Source of the DNA: Runella sp. CRIBMP
GTDB lineage: Bacteria > Bacteroidota > Bacteroidia > Cytophagales > Spirosomataceae
Direction: 5' to 3'
Length of the DNA stretch: 64,000 bases
NCBI RefSeq assembly: GCF_009905605.1
Contig: NZ_JAAAKZ010000009.1
Coordinates: 62,001 to 126,000, forward strand
Both the position numbers and the translations under genes were made by a program. Positions 28,403-36,784 of this stretch are shown one piece after another (positions within the stretch are counted from its first letter, which is position 1; each line of letters opens with the position of its first letter). Below the pieces are notes generated by a model. That model made no database searches. It worked only from the letters and a program-made list of their open reading frames with translations, and had not been told where the DNA came from.

Positions 28403-28972
28403 TTATATAGAACTACGGAACAGTTTGATGGCAATGGCAATCAGAATCAGGCCAAAAATCTTGCGCAAAACGTCGGTGCCCGCCACACCCAATTGGCCTT
28501 CAATCCAAGCCGATGAGCGCAACACCAGATAAATAAAAATCAGGTTGATAAGAATGGCGATGATGATATTGATTTCCTGATAAGCTGCCTTTAGTGACAA
28601 AATCGTGGTCATCGTGCCCGCCCCCGCAATCATCGGAAACGCAATCGGCACAATCGACGTAGCGTTGCTGTGTACGGCATCGTGCTTGAAAATATTGCGC
28701 CCCAAAATCATTTCGAGTCCAATCAAAAACAAAATCAACGCCCCCGCTACGGCAAACGACGCCACATCGACGCCAAACAGTTTCAGAATTTCTTTCCCCA
28801 AATACAAAAACGCAATCATCATTCCGCCCGAAACCAGCGTAGCGCGACGGGCGTTGATGGCTCCCGCTTTTTTTCGGAGGTCGATAATGACGGGGATTGA
28901 ACCCAGAATATCAATGACCGAAAATAAAATCAACGTGACGGAAAGAACCTCTTTGAAATTGACAGAGTACAT
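28403..28972 (-). CDS. MarC family membrane protein
   Basis: A 189-residue protein with six hydrophobic segments. It opens FKEVLSVTLILFSVIDILGSIPVIIDLRK and has the conserved PIAFPMIAGAGTMTTILSL segment. The family (UPF0056/MarC) has no established transport substrate; an older link to multiple antibiotic resistance was not upheld. It is probably cotranscribed with the downstream TSUP gene. Confidence 0.9.
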   Translation of the reverse strand: MYSVNFKEVLSVTLILFSVIDILGSIPVIIDLRKKAGAINARRATLVSGGMMIAFLYLGKEILKLFGVDVASFAVAGALILFLIGLEMILGRNIFKHDAVHSNATSIVPIAFPMIAGAGTMTTILSLKAAYQEINIIIAILINLIFIYLVLRSSAWIEGQLGVAGTDVLRKIFGLILIAIAIKLFRSSI

Positions 28973-28985
28973 AGATAAGTTGGCG

Positions 28986-29077
28986 GTTTACAGTGAACAG
29001 TCGGCAGTGAACGAGGGCAAATTTACGATTAAATCTTATGGTTATGAGCCCTCAATTACAAACGGTTCACTATAAAC
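28986..29077. repeat. Inverted repeat upstream of marC
   Basis: GTTTACAGTGAAC (28986-28998) and GTTCACTATAAAC (29065-29077) are complementary at 12 of 13 positions, spaced 66 nt. A second CAGTGAAC lies at 29004-29011. The -7-type box TAAATTTG (minus, 29025-29018) lies between the arms. Confidence 0.5.
29018..29025 (-). promoter_or_regulatory. Candidate -7 box for marC
   Basis: TAAATTTG on the minus strand is a perfect TAnnTTTG match, 46 bp before the MarC start. No TTTG is seen at the expected -33 position. Confidence 0.4.
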
Positions 29078-29141
29078 TGTTTTTTGCCCGTTTATCCCTG
29101 ATTTTTACCGTTTCCAAAATAAAATTTAAAAAATTAACCAA

Positions 29142-29162
29142 GTACCTTGCATCGCAAAGTAC
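29142..29162. promoter_or_regulatory. Operator-like palindrome at the PadR promoter
   Basis: GTACCTTGC, ATC, GCAAAGTAC: arms of nine with one mismatch, 21 bp in all. It overlaps the -33 box of the promoter and is embedded in a 13-bp direct repeat (AAGTACCTTGCAT at 29140-29152 and AAGTACCTTACAT at 29157-29169). PadR repressors bind such palindromes in their own promoters, so autoregulation is likely (inference). Confidence 0.6.
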
Positions 29163-29177
29163 CTTACATTAACTTTG
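29146..29177 (+). promoter_or_regulatory. Promoter of the padR-pspC operon
   Basis: CTTG (29146-29149), a 20-bp spacer and TAACTTTG (29170-29177), an exact -7 match. The start would be near 29184, leaving a leader of about 225 nt that contains the long inverted repeat at 29228-29354. Confidence 0.65.
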
Positions 29178-29227
29178 TACTGTTGATTACCTATAACACA
29201 GCCATTTTAAACAAGTACCGGGTAAAT

Positions 29228-29354
29228 AGAATAGTCATGAGGTTGTCATGTAATTAAAAATCAGTCAGGTTTTGTCAGGAATAAATTACGGCAAAGCAAG
29301 CAAAATGAAGTTGTACGGCTTCATAACCACAAATGACAACCTTATGACTATTCT
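29228..29354. repeat. Long inverted repeat in the padR leader
   Basis: Arms of 22 nt at 29228-29249 and 29333-29354 match at 21 of 22 positions (one arm begins AGAATAGTCATGAGG). The 83-nt spacer holds a further perfect 6-bp hairpin, ATGAAG (29305-29310) and CTTCAT (29319-29324). It may be a small inserted element or paired operators. Confidence 0.7.
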
Positions 29355-29410
29355 GCCAAACTCTTACAGCCATGACGTTCAATCAAAAATTTCCAAAACA
29401 TGACAACAGC

Positions 29411-29779
29411 ATGAATATTGAGAACGCTCAAGTGCAAATGCGAAAAGGAATCCTAGAATTCTGCATTATGCACATCATCTCTCGGGGCGAAGTATACGCC
29501 TCCGATATGCTCGATGAACTGACCTCCGCCAAGATTATGGTCGTGGAAGGTACGCTTTATCCGCTCCTGACCCGGCTCAAAAACTCGGGCCTGCTCGATT
29601 ACAAATGGGTAGAATCCTCCTCTGGCCCCCCGCGTAAGTATTATATACTGACTGATATGGGCAAACAGTTTCTGGAAGAAATGCAAAAAACCTGGATTGA
29701 GCTTTCTGACTCTGTTCATACGATTGTGTTGAAAACACAGGATTTAGGAGCAAAGAATGAGCAACAGCCAACCAACTAA
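29411..29779 (+). CDS. PadR family transcriptional regulator
   Basis: I take the ATG at 29411 (122 aa), which begins MNIENAQVQMRKG, over one 39 nt upstream. The winged-helix motifs are typical of PadR: ILEFCIMHIISRGEVYASDMLDEL, VVEGTLYPLLTRLKNSGLLDY and SGPPRKYYILTDMGKQFL, followed by a short dimerisation helix. It precedes the PspC protein by 50 bp, an arrangement common in Bacteroidota in which the PadR protein represses a membrane-stress operon. The inducer is unknown. Confidence 0.9.
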   Translation: MNIENAQVQMRKGILEFCIMHIISRGEVYASDMLDELTSAKIMVVEGTLYPLLTRLKNSGLLDYKWVESSSGPPRKYYILTDMGKQFLEEMQKTWIELSDSVHTIVLKTQDLGAKNEQQPTN

Positions 29780-29829
29780 CATTTAACAATCAAGGAAAAC
29801 TGTTAACTGATGCGCACGCATCCATTGCC

Positions 29830-32388
29830 ATGAAAAAGACTATCAGCATCAATATCGCCGGTCTGATTTTTTACATCGAAGAAGACGGCTACGATAAATT
29901 AAGAAATTACCTAAACTCCATCCAGAAGTACTTTTCGTCGTACGAAGATAGCAAAGAGATTATCTCTGACATCGAAGGGCGAATTGCGGAGAAGTTTTTG
30001 AACCGACAAAAAGCCGCCGATACGCAAGTGATTGCGCTGGAAGACGTCGAAGAGCTCATCAAAAGTATGGGAACCGTGGCTGACTTTGAAGCCATAGAAG
30101 AGGAAGAAGATTTGGCGGCACAGACCGCCGCAAGCAGCCAAAAGGCGGCTAGCTTCAGCCAAGCTTCGGCGGGCAATCCCGAACCTGCAGCCCCCAAAAG
30201 CGCCCCCTCAGCGCCCCCAACGTCCCGTAAGCTCGTTCGCGATACGAAGCGCAAATTATTGGGCGGCGTGTGTGCAGGCATCGCCCATCATTTCAACGTT
30301 GACCCTCTTTTCGTTCGTTTGCTGTTCCTGCTTTTCTTTTTAGGACTTCCTGCCATCAGCGGCGGGGTGTTTGGTGGCGACAGTGCTGAGTTTTTCGGTC
30401 CATTGAGCGGATTTACCTTCTTGCTGTACATTGCTTGCTGGGTTTCTTTCCCAGGTTCCGATGCGCTGGAAGAAGACAAAAACATCAAGAAGTTTTACCG
30501 AAATCCTGACCAAAAAGTAGTGGGTGGGGTAGCGGCTGGGGTAGCGGCTTACTTCGGAGTCGACTTAGGAGTGGTTCGTTTTATTTGGGTTCTGAGCATT
30601 TTGTTCTTCGGCACTGGTTTACTTTTGTACATCGTGTTGTGGCTTATTACGCCCAAAGCCAATACTTTGACCGAAAAAATGGAGATGAAGGGGCAACCCA
30701 TTACGCTCGAAAACATCGAAACCAACGTCAAGAAAGCCCTTCAACCCGAACAAAAAGAAGAAAATATTGCCACCAAACTGCTCCTGTTTCCCTTTCGGGC
30801 GGTAGCGATGGTATTCAGCGGATTGACGCCCCTGATGAAATTCTTGGTGGTTATCATGCGCATCTTTGCGGGACTGATTATGTTTATCATTGGCGCGGGT
30901 GCCTTACTTGGATTGGTTACGGCGCTTTTCGCGGTATTCGGATTGGGTACGTGGGACTTTGGGCAAATCGACAACGAACTCATGCCGCTTAATTTCTTCA
31001 TCGGCGAAGTCTCTCCCGTAGCTTACATTTTTGCCTTTCTAGCCATTGGGGTCCCTTTTGCCACGCTGGCTTGGTTGGGAATCTCGTTGTTGACCAAAGA
31101 AAATAAATTTACCCCTGCGGTTTGGCAAACCTTGCTCGGGCTGTTTTTGGCAGGCCTTTTAGGAAGTACCATCTTTGGATTCCAGTACGGCGCTAACTTC
31201 CGCCGCGAAGGAACGGTCGAAAAAGAACAAACCTACAAGCTGCCCGCCACGCCGATTTTGCTGGACGTCCACGAGGAAAACTCCGAAGATGGTTACAACA
31301 ATACGCAACTGGATTTGGAAGGCTACGAAAGTACCGATGCCAAAGTCGCATTTAGGTTCCGTTCGCAGGGACGCTCACGTCAGGATGCCGAGCGCAACGC
31401 CTCCAATATTTTATACAACATCAACCAAACGGATTCTACGCTGGTTTTTGACGAAGATTTTAGTCTTTCCGACAAATCGCCGCGTTTCCGGGGGCAGAGT
31501 GTGCGCCTGACATTGTACTTCCCGTACGCCAAAACCTTCCGCATGACCCGCGATTTCTATGACCACTTTTGGGGAGTCCGGAATCAAATCCAATATGAAT
31601 ATGATTTGGACATCAACGAAGAAATGTTCAAAAATATCCGCTGGGCTATCAAACCTGATTCGGGCCTGGTTTGCCTTGATCGTCCAATCTCCGTTCGTGA
31701 TGAGTCGCGCAACAACGACGACTCGGACGACATGGACGAAATCAGCGACGGCATTGAGTCTGGCCTGAACGAAGCCTTTGACCGATCGTTTGATGCCAAA
31801 GGCGAAATGGTGAAGCAATTTGACGTTACCAATTTTAGCAAAGTCAGAATAGGCGGAGCCTTTGTGGTGACCATCCAAAAAGGAGACGTGTATAAAGTAG
31901 TAGCCGACGGCCGCGAAACCGATTTGGATGATGTGGAAGTAAAAGTGGAAGATGGTACGCTCCGCGTAGAAAATCGCCGCAAGGTCAAACTTTTTGAACG
32001 CAACAAGCGCGTGGGTATTACAATTACCGTTCCAACCATCGAAGCCATTGATTTATCGGGGGCAACGCTCGGCAAAATAACGGGTTTCGACAACTTGGGT
32101 ACGTTGAAAGTAGAGATTTCTGGGGCTTCCAAAACGTACATTGACGTTAATGCCAAAAAACTTGAACTCGACGTAGCTGGTGCTTCCAAAGTTGAGTTGC
32201 ACGGCAGCGCCAACACCCTTGAAGCCGACCTTGCCGGGGCTTGTTCATTGGATGCCGAGCGCATGAACATTCAGAATGGTGATGTGCAAGCCTCGGGCGT
32301 GAGCAAAGCCAACTTAGGACGTATTCCCAATCTCAAATCAAACAGCACGGGAGCCAGTCGGATTCATCAGCAGGGAGAAGGAGAATAA
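29830..32388 (+). CDS. PspC-domain membrane protein with C-terminal head-GIN (DUF2807) domain
   Basis: An 852-residue envelope protein. Residues 1-95 are a soluble helical region (KLRNYLNSIQKYFSSYED), followed by an Ala/Ser/Pro-rich linker (95-135). Two PspC domains follow: KRKLLGGVCAGIAHHFNVDP (about 139-158) and QKVVGGVAAGVAAYFGVDLG (about 220-239), each with membrane helices. More helices follow at about 330-460. The C-terminus (about 675-845) is a beta-helical head-GIN domain with repeats such as IDLSGATLGKITG, VEISGASKTYIDV and LDVAGASKVEL. PspC domains sense envelope stress; DUF2807 is probably extracytoplasmic and adhesive. It is under the PadR regulator. Confidence 0.9.
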   Translation: MKKTISINIAGLIFYIEEDGYDKLRNYLNSIQKYFSSYEDSKEIISDIEGRIAEKFLNRQKAADTQVIALEDVEELIKSMGTVADFEAIEEEEDLAAQTAASSQKAASFSQASAGNPEPAAPKSAPSAPPTSRKLVRDTKRKLLGGVCAGIAHHFNVDPLFVRLLFLLFFLGLPAISGGVFGGDSAEFFGPLSGFTFLLYIACWVSFPGSDALEEDKNIKKFYRNPDQKVVGGVAAGVAAYFGVDLGVVRFIWVLSILFFGTGLLLYIVLWLITPKANTLTEKMEMKGQPITLENIETNVKKALQPEQKEENIATKLLLFPFRAVAMVFSGLTPLMKFLVVIMRIFAGLIMFIIGAGALLGLVTALFAVFGLGTWDFGQIDNELMPLNFFIGEVSPVAYIFAFLAIGVPFATLAWLGISLLTKENKFTPAVWQTLLGLFLAGLLGSTIFGFQYGANFRREGTVEKEQTYKLPATPILLDVHEENSEDGYNNTQLDLEGYESTDAKVAFRFRSQGRSRQDAERNASNILYNINQTDSTLVFDEDFSLSDKSPRFRGQSVRLTLYFPYAKTFRMTRDFYDHFWGVRNQIQYEYDLDINEEMFKNIRWAIKPDSGLVCLDRPISVRDESRNNDDSDDMDEISDGIESGLNEAFDRSFDAKGEMVKQFDVTNFSKVRIGGAFVVTIQKGDVYKVVADGRETDLDDVEVKVEDGTLRVENRRKVKLFERNKRVGITITVPTIEAIDLSGATLGKITGFDNLGTLKVEISGASKTYIDVNAKKLELDVAGASKVELHGSANTLEADLAGACSLDAERMNIQNGDVQASGVSKANLGRIPNLKSNSTGASRIHQQGEGE

Positions 32389-32402
32389 CTTTCTATAAAA
32401 TG

Positions 32403-32448
32403 ATAACGAAAGGAGTCGCATTGAATCCAATGCGACTCCTTTCGTTAT
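32403..32448. terminator. Perfect 21-bp hairpin terminator after the pspC gene
   Basis: Arms at 32403-32423 and 32428-32448 are perfectly complementary over 21 bp with a four-base loop (AATC). It starts 15 bp after the stop. The relic transposase begins only about 20 bp further on. Confidence 0.75.
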
Positions 32449-32469
32449 GTAACCGAGTAAATGTTTTCG

Positions 32470-33060
32470 TTACTCTACCCAGCTTTTTAAAATTATTGAT
32501 AATGCCCCTTTACCTTTCAGCCCTTGGAAACAGGTCTCAATAATCCATCTTTTAGCGTATAATTGTCCCATAAATTTGGGGTTTGCGGTACCTGATAAAT
32601 GTAAAAAATCACAGACTGCTAATAATTTAACTTAAACATCTGCCACTATACCATCAACTAGATAATTTTCTAATGCTAACGTTCTATCTCTTTGTAAAAT
32701 CAGTCTCTTAATTTTACAAATACGACCGTCTCTCCGTTGGATTCAATGGTGTTTCGGTAAGCGAATTATGAAATGTATATTGCTGTTTTTTAAAGACTTA
32801 GTCCATGTATGATCAATAAGCGCCCTATTTCCAACAATGTAGCCAATTCGTTCTTTACCCATTAATTCTACACATAATACGACTATATCTTTACTGTCTT
32901 GTCAATACAACGCCGCATCGCAAAATTGTAAATTTCTACTTCTTATTATTCCTAAAACAAATTACCCGATGAACTTTTTGCGTGATAAGTTCTTTACAAT
33001 TGGAATTTTTGATCCTTCTTTGCTTACCTAATTTGCCCCTTTTTTAGCATGGTATAATGC
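32470..33060 (-). pseudogene. Decayed IS4-family transposase
   Basis: Read on the minus strand in a single frame, this stretch gives transposase-like sequence interrupted by five in-frame stops (33030-33028, 32964-32962, 32904-32902, 32745-32743 and 32634-32632). Recognisable parts are KNLSRKKFIG near the N-terminus, ELMGKERIGYIVGNRALID in the catalytic core, and the YREK signature YAKRWIIETCFQGLK (Y-x2-R-x3-E-x6-K), followed by a stop at 32470. That signature is specific for IS4-type DDE transposases. No intact ends were identified. It is an old, inactive remnant. Confidence 0.8.
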
Positions 33061-33139
33061 TCATAAGTAAATGGAGGATGCTCCTTTTCTTAATTATAGC
33101 GAAAGTACTTACCTTCGTTACTTCAAAAAATGATAAATA

Positions 33140-34549
33140 ATGAGATCCCTTACGCTTTGTACGGCCTTTTTTTTGCTCTTGATTTCGTTTCTGCGGGCCC
33201 AGCCTGCTCCGAAGCAGGCCCAATGGTCTAAATTGTATATCATGCCCGATAAACGGACTATTACGCGCGGAGATGGCAAGCCGTTTTTCTGGTTGGGAGA
33301 TACCGCCTGGGAATTGTTTCATAGGTTGACAAAAGAAGAAACTGATTTTTATTTAAAACGTCGTGCTGAACAGGGTTTTACGGTCATTCAGGCGGTGGCT
33401 TTGGCGGAGTTTGACGGTCTGACGCAGCCTAACCAATATGGTCAATTGCCGCTCAAAAACAATGACCCGACGCAACCCAATGAATTGTATTTTCAGCACG
33501 TAGATTATGTCATCAATAAGGCCGCCTCACTAGGATTAGTGACGGGCTTGCTGCCCACTTGGGGCGACAAGTTCAATAAAAAATGGGGCATTGGCCCAGA
33601 AGTATTTACCACTGAAAATGCCCGTATTTATGGTGAATGGTTAGGCAGACGCTACAAAGGTAAGCCCGTCATTTGGATATTGGGCGGGGATAGAAGCCCC
33701 GAAGCGGAAAAACATTTTGCCATCATTCGGGCCATGGCCGAAGGCATTCGGACGGGCAACGGCGGCACGCAGCTCATGACGTATCATCCTATGGGTAACA
33801 GTAATTCGGCGGCATTTTTTCATAAAGACAATTGGCTGAATTTCAATATGTATCAGTCGGGACATTCGGCGCGTAATGCCAAAAATTACGTGATGCAACG
33901 CCAAAATTATCAGTTGTTTCCCGTAAAACCCACCCTCGACGGCGAGCCGCGCTACGAAGACCATCCTATCAACTGGAAACCCGAACTCGATTATTTTAAT
34001 GCGCACGACGCCCGACAGGCGGCGTGGTGGGCTATGCTGGCTGGTGGCGCTGGCCATACATACGGCAACCATAATGTATGGCAGTTTTTTGACCCCAACC
34101 GCAACAAACCTATCTCCGTGGCGCGTACCCATTGGCGAAGGGCGGTCGACAGCGAGGGCGCGTGGCAAATGGGCTACCTGCGCAAACTTTACGACTCACA
34201 CCCTTGGAATCAACTGATTCCGGAGCAATCGCTGCTGAAGGGCGATAACCCCGACGATGCCGGCTATCAAATGGCGGCTTGGGGCGAAAACAAAGATTTT
34301 GTATTTGCCTATACCCCGACGGGCAAACCCTTGAAAATCGATTTAGCAAAACTCAGTGCGCCCCAATTAATGGCCTACTGGTTCAACCCCCGCGATGGCG
34401 TCACTACCCTCATTGGTGATTATAAAAACGACGGCGTCAAGGAATTTAAAACGCCCGTAAGCTGTCCCACCTGCGACTGGGTGCTGGTCGTCGACGACAC
34501 CACCAAGCCGTGGGCTGGGTATGGACTGAAAAAAGAAGCCAAAAAGTAA
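33140..34549 (+). CDS. Exported DUF4038 (apiosidase-like, GH140-type) glycosidase
   Basis: A 469-residue protein with a signal peptide (MRSLTLCTAFFLLLISFLRA). The TIM-barrel DUF4038 domain is recognised by the ITRGDGKPFFWLGDTAWELFHRLTKEE opening, FTVIQAVALAEFDG, IWILGGDRSPEAE and ARQAAWWAMLAGGAGHTYGNHNVWQF. The tail (about 400-465), ending in a CPTCDW motif, resembles the putative collagen-binding domain often attached to this barrel. Family members remove apiose or related sugars from plant glycans. It is followed three bases later by the permease gene, probably by chance. Confidence 0.85.
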   Translation: MRSLTLCTAFFLLLISFLRAQPAPKQAQWSKLYIMPDKRTITRGDGKPFFWLGDTAWELFHRLTKEETDFYLKRRAEQGFTVIQAVALAEFDGLTQPNQYGQLPLKNNDPTQPNELYFQHVDYVINKAASLGLVTGLLPTWGDKFNKKWGIGPEVFTTENARIYGEWLGRRYKGKPVIWILGGDRSPEAEKHFAIIRAMAEGIRTGNGGTQLMTYHPMGNSNSAAFFHKDNWLNFNMYQSGHSARNAKNYVMQRQNYQLFPVKPTLDGEPRYEDHPINWKPELDYFNAHDARQAAWWAMLAGGAGHTYGNHNVWQFFDPNRNKPISVARTHWRRAVDSEGAWQMGYLRKLYDSHPWNQLIPEQSLLKGDNPDDAGYQMAAWGENKDFVFAYTPTGKPLKIDLAKLSAPQLMAYWFNPRDGVTTLIGDYKNDGVKEFKTPVSCPTCDWVLVVDDTTKPWAGYGLKKEAKK

Positions 34550-34552
34550 ACT

Positions 34553-35761
34553 ATGAATTTCCCCTTTTTTATTGCCCGTCGTTACTTCAGTTCCAAGAAG
34601 AAAAAAAGCTTTATCAGCCTCATTTCCAATATTTCGATGCTGGGCGTGGGCGTGGGTACGATGGCGCTCGTGATTGTGTTGTCGGTCTTCAACGGTATGG
34701 AAGAACTCAATCGGCAACTGTTTCGGAGTTTTGACCCAGACCTAAAAATTACCCCCGCCAAAGGCAAACGCATCGACGTTACGCCCGCACTTTTGACGAA
34801 AATCAAACAAACAAAAGGGGTGAAATTTGCCACGCAGGTCATTGAAGACAACGCCTTGGCGCGCTACGGCGACCGTCGCGTGGTGGTCAAACTTAAGGGC
34901 GTGGATTCTACCTACGAACAACGGCATCAACTGGATACGGCGCTGGTTTACGGAACCGTGCAAGTCATGGCCGACGGCGAGCCCAAAGCCGTGGTGGGGG
35001 CCACGGTGCAGCAATTGTTAAGCATCAATCCCAACGATATTCTGACACCCCTTGAGCTTTGGTATCCGCGATCAGATACCCGTTCGCTCAACCTAAACTC
35101 ACCCGACGCCTTCAATCAGCAAATCATTCGGGTGGGTGGCGTATATATGCTCGAACTGCGGTTTGACGATTACGTGATTGTACCGCTGGATTTTGCGGCC
35201 GAGTTGCTCGGGTATGGCACGCAACGCTCGTCCTTTGAACTTCAACTGCAACCCAATGCCGATGCCGACGCGATTAAAAGTGACTTGGAAAAAAGCTTGG
35301 GAGATACCTTTGTGATTCGTACCCGCGACGAGCAAAATGCCGATTTACTCCGCGCTATTCGTCTCGAAAAACTGTTTGTGACCGTTACTTTGGGTTTGAT
35401 TGTTTTGGTGGCGGCGGTTAACATTTTCTTCTCGCTTTCCATGCTCGTCATCGAAAAGCGCGACGATATCAAAATGCTTTTTGCAATGGGCGCTACAAGC
35501 AGCATGGTCAAGCGCATATTTTTGTTTGAAGGCGGATTGGTGGCTTTTAGTGGCGCGGCGGTGGGGTTGGTTTTGGGCGTGATTGTGTGTTGGGCGCAGC
35601 AAACCTACGGCTTGGTTTCCATGGGAATGGTGAGTTCGTTGGTGGATGCCTACCCCGTCAAAATGGTGTGGCAAGACTTTTTGATTACGGCTTTTTTGGT
35701 CGTTTCGGTCACCATCATCGTGTCGTTTTTACCCGCCAAGCGCGCCGCTGAAATGGGGTAA
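34553..35761 (+). CDS. FtsX-like ABC permease of the lipoprotein-release (LolC/E) type
   Basis: A 402-residue inner-membrane protein. One N-terminal helix (ISNISMLGVGVGTMALVIVLSVFNGM) is followed by a periplasmic MacB-like domain (about 60-265). Three C-terminal helices contain the FtsX signature KRDDIKMLFAMGATSSMVKRIFLFEG. LolC/E permeases extract lipoproteins from the inner membrane for transfer to LolA. The ATPase subunit is not encoded here, so it must be elsewhere. The gene ends one base before the convergent MBL gene's stop. Confidence 0.88.
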   Translation: MNFPFFIARRYFSSKKKKSFISLISNISMLGVGVGTMALVIVLSVFNGMEELNRQLFRSFDPDLKITPAKGKRIDVTPALLTKIKQTKGVKFATQVIEDNALARYGDRRVVVKLKGVDSTYEQRHQLDTALVYGTVQVMADGEPKAVVGATVQQLLSINPNDILTPLELWYPRSDTRSLNLNSPDAFNQQIIRVGGVYMLELRFDDYVIVPLDFAAELLGYGTQRSSFELQLQPNADADAIKSDLEKSLGDTFVIRTRDEQNADLLRAIRLEKLFVTVTLGLIVLVAAVNIFFSLSMLVIEKRDDIKMLFAMGATSSMVKRIFLFEGGLVAFSGAAVGLVLGVIVCWAQQTYGLVSMGMVSSLVDAYPVKMVWQDFLITAFLVVSVTIIVSFLPAKRAAEMG

Positions 35762-35762
35762 A

Positions 35763-36671
35763 CTACAATTCAATCATTTGCCCTTGCTCCGCTACTTTGT
35801 AGCCTTCTTTGGCGGTTTGAATAAACTCTTTCGTTTCGGGCCTGAGCAACGGATTCGTATGGTTGAAATGCGTAAAGTAGACTTTTTGCTTTTCAGTTTT
35901 GGGTAATTTTTTCAATAATTTCATGGTTTCAGACACAAACGGATGCGGTACTTCGCTCATGGGGCGCGGTATTTCGCCATCGGCAAAGAACGTGGCGTCA
36001 ATAAACGCATAATCGGCCGCTTTGACGACGTCGTTTAGGTCTTTTTTCCAAAGGCTCCACTTGTCGATGTCAGGAATATAAACAAATGTTTTACGTTCGG
36101 TTTGAATGCGGAATCCTACGGTTTCTGAATATTCGGCGCGGTGCGGCACGGTGAAGGGTTGGATTTTGATGCGCTCGTTCAGCACGATCCAGGTGCTGTC
36201 GGTCATGGGTTGAATATCAATATTTTTCAAACTCACCAACTGACTCCACGGCCCATTGTTTTCCAGAAATCGCTGCATGAGCGGCATGGCGTAGACTTTT
36301 ACGTTTTTAGCTCCCAAGGCCTCCCGCCCCAGGTGCATCAAGCCCGTATAATGCCCGATGTGGGCGTGGGTCAGAAAGATTCCAGCTAAGTCGTTGGAGG
36401 TGTTTTGGGTGTTGGTTTTGAGCAGTTGCAATTGGTATTTAAAATCGGGGGTGGCATCAATCAGCCAGCGCTGTTTGGTCAGCGGGTCCACGATCGCCAG
36501 ACTCGTTACGTACAGCGGCGGGCGGCGTCCTTCCCAAGCGTCTAGGCAGTTGGGCGTGTTGCAGCCTGCCTGCGGGTAGCCACCATCTTGCGTAACGCCC
36601 AATACCAAAACGTAAGGGGATTGCGCGCGGGCGAGAGCGGAGAGGAAGAGAAAGATGATGAGAAAGCGCAT
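35763..36671 (-). CDS. Exported MBL-fold protein, PqqB-like
   Basis: A 302-residue protein with a signal peptide (MRFLIIFLFLSALARAQ). The mature start, VLVLGVTQDGGYPQAGCNTPNC, resembles PqqB. The metal motif reads LTHAHIGHYTGL, so the Asp of HxHxDH is replaced by Gly; later YFTHFNHTNPLL could supply a ligand. No other pqq genes are nearby, so a role in PQQ synthesis is not supported; hydrolase activity is possible. Convergent and abutting the permease gene. Confidence 0.8.
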   Translation of the reverse strand: MRFLIIFLFLSALARAQSPYVLVLGVTQDGGYPQAGCNTPNCLDAWEGRRPPLYVTSLAIVDPLTKQRWLIDATPDFKYQLQLLKTNTQNTSNDLAGIFLTHAHIGHYTGLMHLGREALGAKNVKVYAMPLMQRFLENNGPWSQLVSLKNIDIQPMTDSTWIVLNERIKIQPFTVPHRAEYSETVGFRIQTERKTFVYIPDIDKWSLWKKDLNDVVKAADYAFIDATFFADGEIPRPMSEVPHPFVSETMKLLKKLPKTEKQKVYFTHFNHTNPLLRPETKEFIQTAKEGYKVAEQGQMIEL

Positions 36672-36720
36672 AATGATAGGGAGAGGAATTTATTTTCGAC
36701 CGAATTTAGATAAAACTTCC

Positions 36721-36751
36721 TTTGTTTGAAAAATTAGCTTCCCTAACTTCG
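36721..36751 (+). promoter_or_regulatory. Promoter of ligA
   Basis: TTTG (36721-36724), a 19-bp spacer and TAACTTCG (36744-36751; 7 of 8 at -7). The predicted start near 36758 leaves a 27-nt leader before the ATG at 36785. This also argues against the in-frame TTG at 36722. Confidence 0.6.
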
Positions 36752-36784
36752 CGAGTACCAAAAGACTTGCTTACAACCCGTCCT

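Noticed and set aside
29142-29169. Short repeats in the padR promoter as a possible CRISPR-like array
   Set aside because: Only two copies of 13 bp, no spacers of regular size and no cas gene in the window.
31584-32270. A 228-codon minus-strand open frame rich in Ser/Thr/Leu
   Set aside because: It is antisense to the head-GIN domain; its composition mirrors the codon bias of the plus-strand repeats.
35763-36671. PQQ biosynthesis locus
   Set aside because: No other pqq gene is nearby, and the protein has a signal peptide and an altered metal motif.
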